Assembly (NCBI GenBank): GCA_013697735.1
Contig: JACCWH010000159.1
Coordinates: 1-45,593, forward strand
Origin: Trueperaceae bacterium
GTDB taxonomy: Bacteria; Deinococcota; Deinococci; Deinococcales; Trueperaceae
DNA length: 45,593 bases
Direction: 5' to 3'
A model generated the notes under the pieces. It saw nothing but the letters and a program-made list of their open reading frames with translations, had not been told where the DNA came from and made no database searches. The position numbers and the translations under genes were made by a program. Of this stretch, positions 43,053 to 45,593 are shown in pieces. The first letter of the stretch is position 1. Every line of letters starts with the position of its first letter.

Positions 43053-44258
43053 GTGCCCGATCCGACCCAGCTCCCGCGGCTCGACGCCTTCGCGCTCCCG
43101 CGGGGCATCTACCTCGACGGCAACTCGCTCGGTCCCCTGCCGCTCGCAGCGCAGAACGCGATCGAGCGTCGGGTGCGTCAATGGCAGCATCACGCGGTGA
43201 CGGCCTGGGACGACTGGTTCGGCCTCGCCGAGCGCCTCGCGCCGGCGCTCGCCCGACTCGTGGGTGCGCACGCCGACGAGGTGGTGCCGACCGGGTCGAT
43301 CACCGTGAACCTCCATCAGCTGCTCGCGACCCTCTACCGTCCCGAGGGCGACCGCAGGGACCTCCTCGCCACCGCACTCGACTTCCCGACCGACGTGCAC
43401 GCGCTCCGCACGTGGGCCGAGCGGAGCGGCGGCAGGCTCCGCTTCGTCCCGTCGCGTGACGGACACACGGTCGACGAGGGCGACGTAGAAGACGCGCTCG
43501 GCTCAGGGGGCGTGGCGCTCATGCTCATGCCGAGCGTGCTGTATCGCTCGGGCCAGGCGCTCGACGTGCGACGTCTCACGAGCGCGGCGCACGCCGCCGG
43601 CGCGATCGCGATCTGGGACGCCGCGCACTCGATCGGCGCCATGCCGCACGCGCTCCACGACGACGGCGTCGACGCCGCGGTCTGGTGCTCGTACAAGTAC
43701 CTCAACGCCGGCCCCGGCGCTCCCGGCGGGCTCTTCCTCCACCGCCGTCACCACCAGCTCGCGCCGGGTCTGCAGGGGTGGTGGGGGAGCGACAAGGGGA
43801 CACAGTTCGCGATGGACCACACCTTCACGAAGGCCGACGGAGCCGGTGGGCTCCAGCTCGGTACGCCGTCGATCCTGGGACTCGCTGGGCTCGAGGGGGC
43901 GCTCGCGGTGTTCGAGGAGGTCGGGATCGAGCGTATCCGGGCGCGATCGCTCGAGCTCACCGAGGCCCTACTCGCCGCCGTCGACGCGCAGCTCCCGGAG
44001 TTCAAGACCGTTACGCCACGAGAGGCCGCGCGCCGTGGTGGCCACGTGGCGCTCGCGCATCCCGAGGCACGACGCATCACGCTCGCGCTCCGGGAGCGTG
44101 GCGTGATCGCCGACCATCGCCCGCCGGACGTGCTCCGTCTTGCGCCGGTGGCGCTCTACACGACCGACGCAGACATTTCGCACGCCGTCGCGCGAGTGCG
44201 CGATGTGCTCGACACCGGAGCGCACCTTGCGGTGGGCGCCGGCGGACTCGTCACCTGA
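43053..44258 (+). CDS. kynU: Kynureninase
   Basis: PLP enzyme that cleaves kynurenine to anthranilate and alanine. The 401-residue fold-type I protein has IYLDGNSLGPLP, VTAWDDWF, the cofactor-binding WDAAHSIGAMPHALHD and the Schiff-base Lys in CSYKYLNAGPGAPGG. LGTPSILGLAGLEGAL and a C-terminal domain follow. GTG 43053 lies 12 nt after kynB. The anthranilate made could feed back to TrpD, since trpD is also encoded here. Confidence 0.95.
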   Translation: MPDPTQLPRLDAFALPRGIYLDGNSLGPLPLAAQNAIERRVRQWQHHAVTAWDDWFGLAERLAPALARLVGAHADEVVPTGSITVNLHQLLATLYRPEGDRRDLLATALDFPTDVHALRTWAERSGGRLRFVPSRDGHTVDEGDVEDALGSGGVALMLMPSVLYRSGQALDVRRLTSAAHAAGAIAIWDAAHSIGAMPHALHDDGVDAAVWCSYKYLNAGPGAPGGLFLHRRHHQLAPGLQGWWGSDKGTQFAMDHTFTKADGAGGLQLGTPSILGLAGLEGALAVFEEVGIERIRARSLELTEALLAAVDAQLPEFKTVTPREAARRGGHVALAHPEARRITLALRERGVIADHRPPDVLRLAPVALYTTDADISHAVARVRDVLDTGAHLAVGAGGLVT

Positions 44259-44271
44259 CGCCTCTCGGCGC

Positions 44272-44664
44272 TCACGGGAGGCTCGCCACCTCGTAGCGCA
44301 GCACACGCGCATCGGTCGTCGCGAGCGGGACGCGCTCGGTGCGGGCCTGCGCGACGAGCATGCGATCGAACGGGTCGCTGTGGTGCGGCGGGAGCGCCGC
44401 CGCGGCCAACATGTGCTCGGCGGTGAGCGGGAGCTCGCTAGCACCGAGTCCAGCAACGTGCATATGGAAGCGGCGAACGAGTACCTCGTCGACCCGCAGC
44501 AAGCCGAGCGCGTGCTTCACGGCCATTTCCCACGCGGTCACGGCGCTCACGAGCAGCGCGACGTCGGGGTCGCGCAGCGCGTCGCGGAGTGCTACCGGAA
44601 GGCGCTCCGGTGCTGCGATCGCTTCGATGAACACGTGCGTGTCGAGCAGGACGGTCCTCTTCAC
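44272..44664 (-). CDS. PIN-domain (VapC-like) toxin
   Basis: Type II toxin, predicted Mg2+-dependent endoribonuclease. The 130-residue protein has the four PIN acids: D8 in LLDTHVF, E46 in WEMAVK, D100 in DPFDRMLVAQA and D118 in TTDARV. The WE..K and S-DPFDR patterns put it with the Phd-associated PIN group. ATG 44664 overlaps the antitoxin stop (ATGA), the usual coupling. RNA target unknown. Confidence 0.92.
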   Translation of the reverse strand: MKRTVLLDTHVFIEAIAAPERLPVALRDALRDPDVALLVSAVTAWEMAVKHALGLLRVDEVLVRRFHMHVAGLGASELPLTAEHMLAAAALPPHHSDPFDRMLVAQARTERVPLATTDARVLRYEVASLP

Positions 44665-44879
44665 CCGCTGCGGTCATCGTCCTCGAGCGGCAGCAGGTAC
44701 TCGTCGGGCAGATGGACGTCGAGGAATCCGAGCGCCCGGACGCGCGGCTCCTCGAGCGCCACCAGTCGGGCATAGGGCGTGCCCCCCTTGGCGATGACCA
44801 CCTCCTCTCCCTGATGAGCGAGTTCGAGCAACCGGGAGAGATGCGTCTTCGCCTGGTGCACGTTCACCTGTTTGGCCAT
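44661..44879 (-). CDS. Phd/YefM-type antitoxin
   Basis: A 72-residue antitoxin with the Phd/YefM fold: VNVHQAKTHLSRLLELAHQGEEVVIAKGGTPYARLV forms the DNA-binding dimer, and an acidic C-terminal tail (LPDEYLLPLEDDD) would cover the PIN toxin. It likely represses its own operon. TAGACT (44885-44890) ends 5 nt before ATG 44879, so it is leaderless, and a palindrome overlaps that box. Confidence 0.92.
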   Translation of the reverse strand: MAKQVNVHQAKTHLSRLLELAHQGEEVVIAKGGTPYARLVALEEPRVRALGFLDVHLPDEYLLPLEDDDRSG

Positions 44880-44882
44880 ATC

Positions 44883-44904
44883 TTAGTCTACTTGCATTGA
44901 CTAA
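44883..44904. promoter_or_regulatory. Operator-like palindrome over the antitoxin promoter
   Basis: TTAGTC (44883-44888) and GACTAA (44899-44904) are an inverted repeat with a 10-nt spacer. One arm overlaps the TAGACT -10 box of the toxin-antitoxin operon, so binding of the antitoxin dimer would block transcription. Confidence 0.6.
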
Positions 44905-44975
44905 CCTCGACGAGCGTCCGCCGCGCGTCCGCTACGACCACCGAGCGCGGTAGAGTCAGCCCAAGGAGGGAATGC

Positions 44976-45233
44976 ATGCGCGAACCCGAGTCGACCGGCT
45001 CGACGTCCTCCGTTGCGGATGGCACGACGATCGCAAGCCGGCCTCCGGCCGCCGACCCGCAAGTGATCGCCGGCTACGGCGTTGGGGTGGGCGCGGTCTT
45101 CGTCGCCACGCTCGGAATCTATTGGAACTACTGGCAGCCCGGCACGAGCCCCTGGCTGTGGGGCGGCGGCTCGTTCCTCATCGGTGGCGTGCTCGGTGCG
45201 GCGTGGGCCGCGCTCCGTCGCGCACGGGTCTAA
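44976..45233 (+). CDS. Small membrane protein, 85 aa
   Basis: An 85-residue protein of unknown family. A polar N-terminus of about 25 residues is followed by two transmembrane helices (about VIAGYGVGVGAVFVATLGIYW and WLWGGGSFLIGGVLGAAWAAL) and a basic end, a hairpin topology. ATG 44976 has AAGGAGGG 5 nt upstream and TAGAGT (44951-44956) as a likely -10, so it is a leadered transcript. It lies just upstream of two tRNA-Ser genes. Confidence 0.75.
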   Translation: MREPESTGSTSSVADGTTIASRPPAADPQVIAGYGVGVGAVFVATLGIYWNYWQPGTSPWLWGGGSFLIGGVLGAAWAALRRARV

Positions 45234-45281
45234 CGCCGCAGACGCCGAGTCGGAGCCGCCGAGCACCGTCCCGCACGCGCG

Positions 45282-45311
45282 TTGACACGACTTCTTCCGG
45301 GCTGATAGACT
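45282..45311 (+). promoter_or_regulatory. Consensus promoter of the tRNA-Ser pair
   Basis: TTGACA (45282-45287), 18-nt spacer, TAGACT (45306-45311). Transcription would begin near 45318, about 42 nt before the first tRNA. No second promoter is seen between the two tRNA genes. Confidence 0.75.
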
Positions 45312-45359
45312 CGCTGACGCTGACCGCGCGGGACCATCCCGCGCCTCGAAGTCCAACCC

Positions 45360-45450
45360 GGAGGGTTGGCTGAGTGGTTGAAAGCGGCGGTCTTGAAAAC
45401 CGTTAGCGGGCTCCGCCCGCTCGGGGGTTCGAATCCCTCACCCTCCGCCA
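45360..45450 (+). tRNA. tRNA-Ser (anticodon TGA), CCA encoded
   Basis: Acceptor arms GGAGGGT and ACCCTCC pair, with discriminator G and encoded CCA. The anticodon loop CTTGAAA carries TGA, reading UCA and related serine codons. A long variable arm (AGCGGGCTCCGCCCGCT) and T-arm GGGTTCGAATCCC complete a type II tRNA. Confidence 0.95.
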
Positions 45451-45484
45451 TCGGGGGAGCCGCGAACGACGGAAAGCACCACCT

Positions 45485-45577
45485 GGAGAGGTGGCCGAGC
45501 GGCTGAAGGCGCTCCCCTGCTAAGGGAGTATAGGGTTTAAACCCCTATCGAGGGTTCGAATCCCTCCCTCTCCGCCA
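45485..45577 (+). tRNA. tRNA-Ser (anticodon GCT), CCA encoded
   Basis: Acceptor arms GGAGAGG and CCTCTCC pair, discriminator G, encoded CCA. The anticodon loop CTGCTAA carries GCT, reading AGC and AGU. The variable arm is long and unusually A/T-rich (TATAGGGTTTAAACCCCTA). It is separated from the first tRNA-Ser by 34 nt and probably cotranscribed. Confidence 0.95.
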
Positions 45578-45593
45578 CCCTGGCCATCGCGCC

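Overview
The window reads as an ordinary chromosomal segment of a very GC-rich (about 70% by eye), diderm, non-sporulating bacterium. The best guess is a member of Deinococcota, possibly near Truepera. That placement is inference. It rests on an ExbB/ExbD pair (energised cell envelope with an outer membrane) combined with many genes whose start codon lies only 5-9 nt after a TANNNT hexamer. That leaderless arrangement is known from Deinococcus and from Actinobacteria, and the ExbB/ExbD pair argues against the latter. Genes are tightly packed, and many neighbours overlap by 4 nt (ATGA or GTGA).

Layout. 1-4.5 kb: triosephosphate isomerase and an M24 aminopeptidase, a convergent phosphohexomutase, then argB and a small protein gene. 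4.5-6.7 kb: a LysM/M23 cell-wall hydrolase and a calcineurin-like phosphoesterase. 6.7-10.2 kb (minus): exbB, exbD and a TonB-like protein whose C-terminus is a DUF3048 domain. 10.2-13.8 kb (minus): ymdB-type phosphodiesterase coupled to PEP carboxylase. 13.9-17.1 kb: an Lrp regulator overlapping an Eis-like acetyltransferase, and a DinG/XPD-type helicase. 17.2-21.3 kb: tRNA-Leu, then trmH, a secreted PQQ-type sugar dehydrogenase, lipB and lipA. 21.3-26.2 kb (minus): pdxS, a class A PBP, an S58 peptidase and pdxT. 26.3-32.5 kb (minus): fabI, a phosphotransferase, then trpE-trpG-GT2-GT2-trpD. 33.3-38.5 kb: an orphan REC-SARP regulator, a glycerophosphodiesterase with a Cse60-like protein, then a CDP-alcohol phosphotransferase, NUDIX, SDR and methyltransferase run.

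38.5-40.3 kb is different. It has lower GC, two decayed transposase remnants (IS1380-like and IS4-like) and, between them, a secreted hypothetical gene with its own near-consensus promoter and intrinsic terminator. This is the clearest acquired segment. 40.3-45.6 kb: a hypothetical gene divergent from glmM, kynB and kynU, a PIN-toxin/Phd-antitoxin pair with an operator-like palindrome, a small membrane protein, and two tRNA-Ser genes behind one consensus promoter.

Most interesting items: (i) the ExbB-ExbD-TonB/DUF3048 cluster, which looks like an energised envelope machine with an unusual periplasmic effector domain; (ii) tiny leaderless ORFs that end in a 4-nt overlap with the starts of trmH and lipB, suggesting translation of a micro-ORF drives the downstream gene; (iii) two glycosyltransferases built into a fully coupled trp operon; (iv) an IS-flanked acquired gene. 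No CRISPR array, prophage or rRNA gene was seen.
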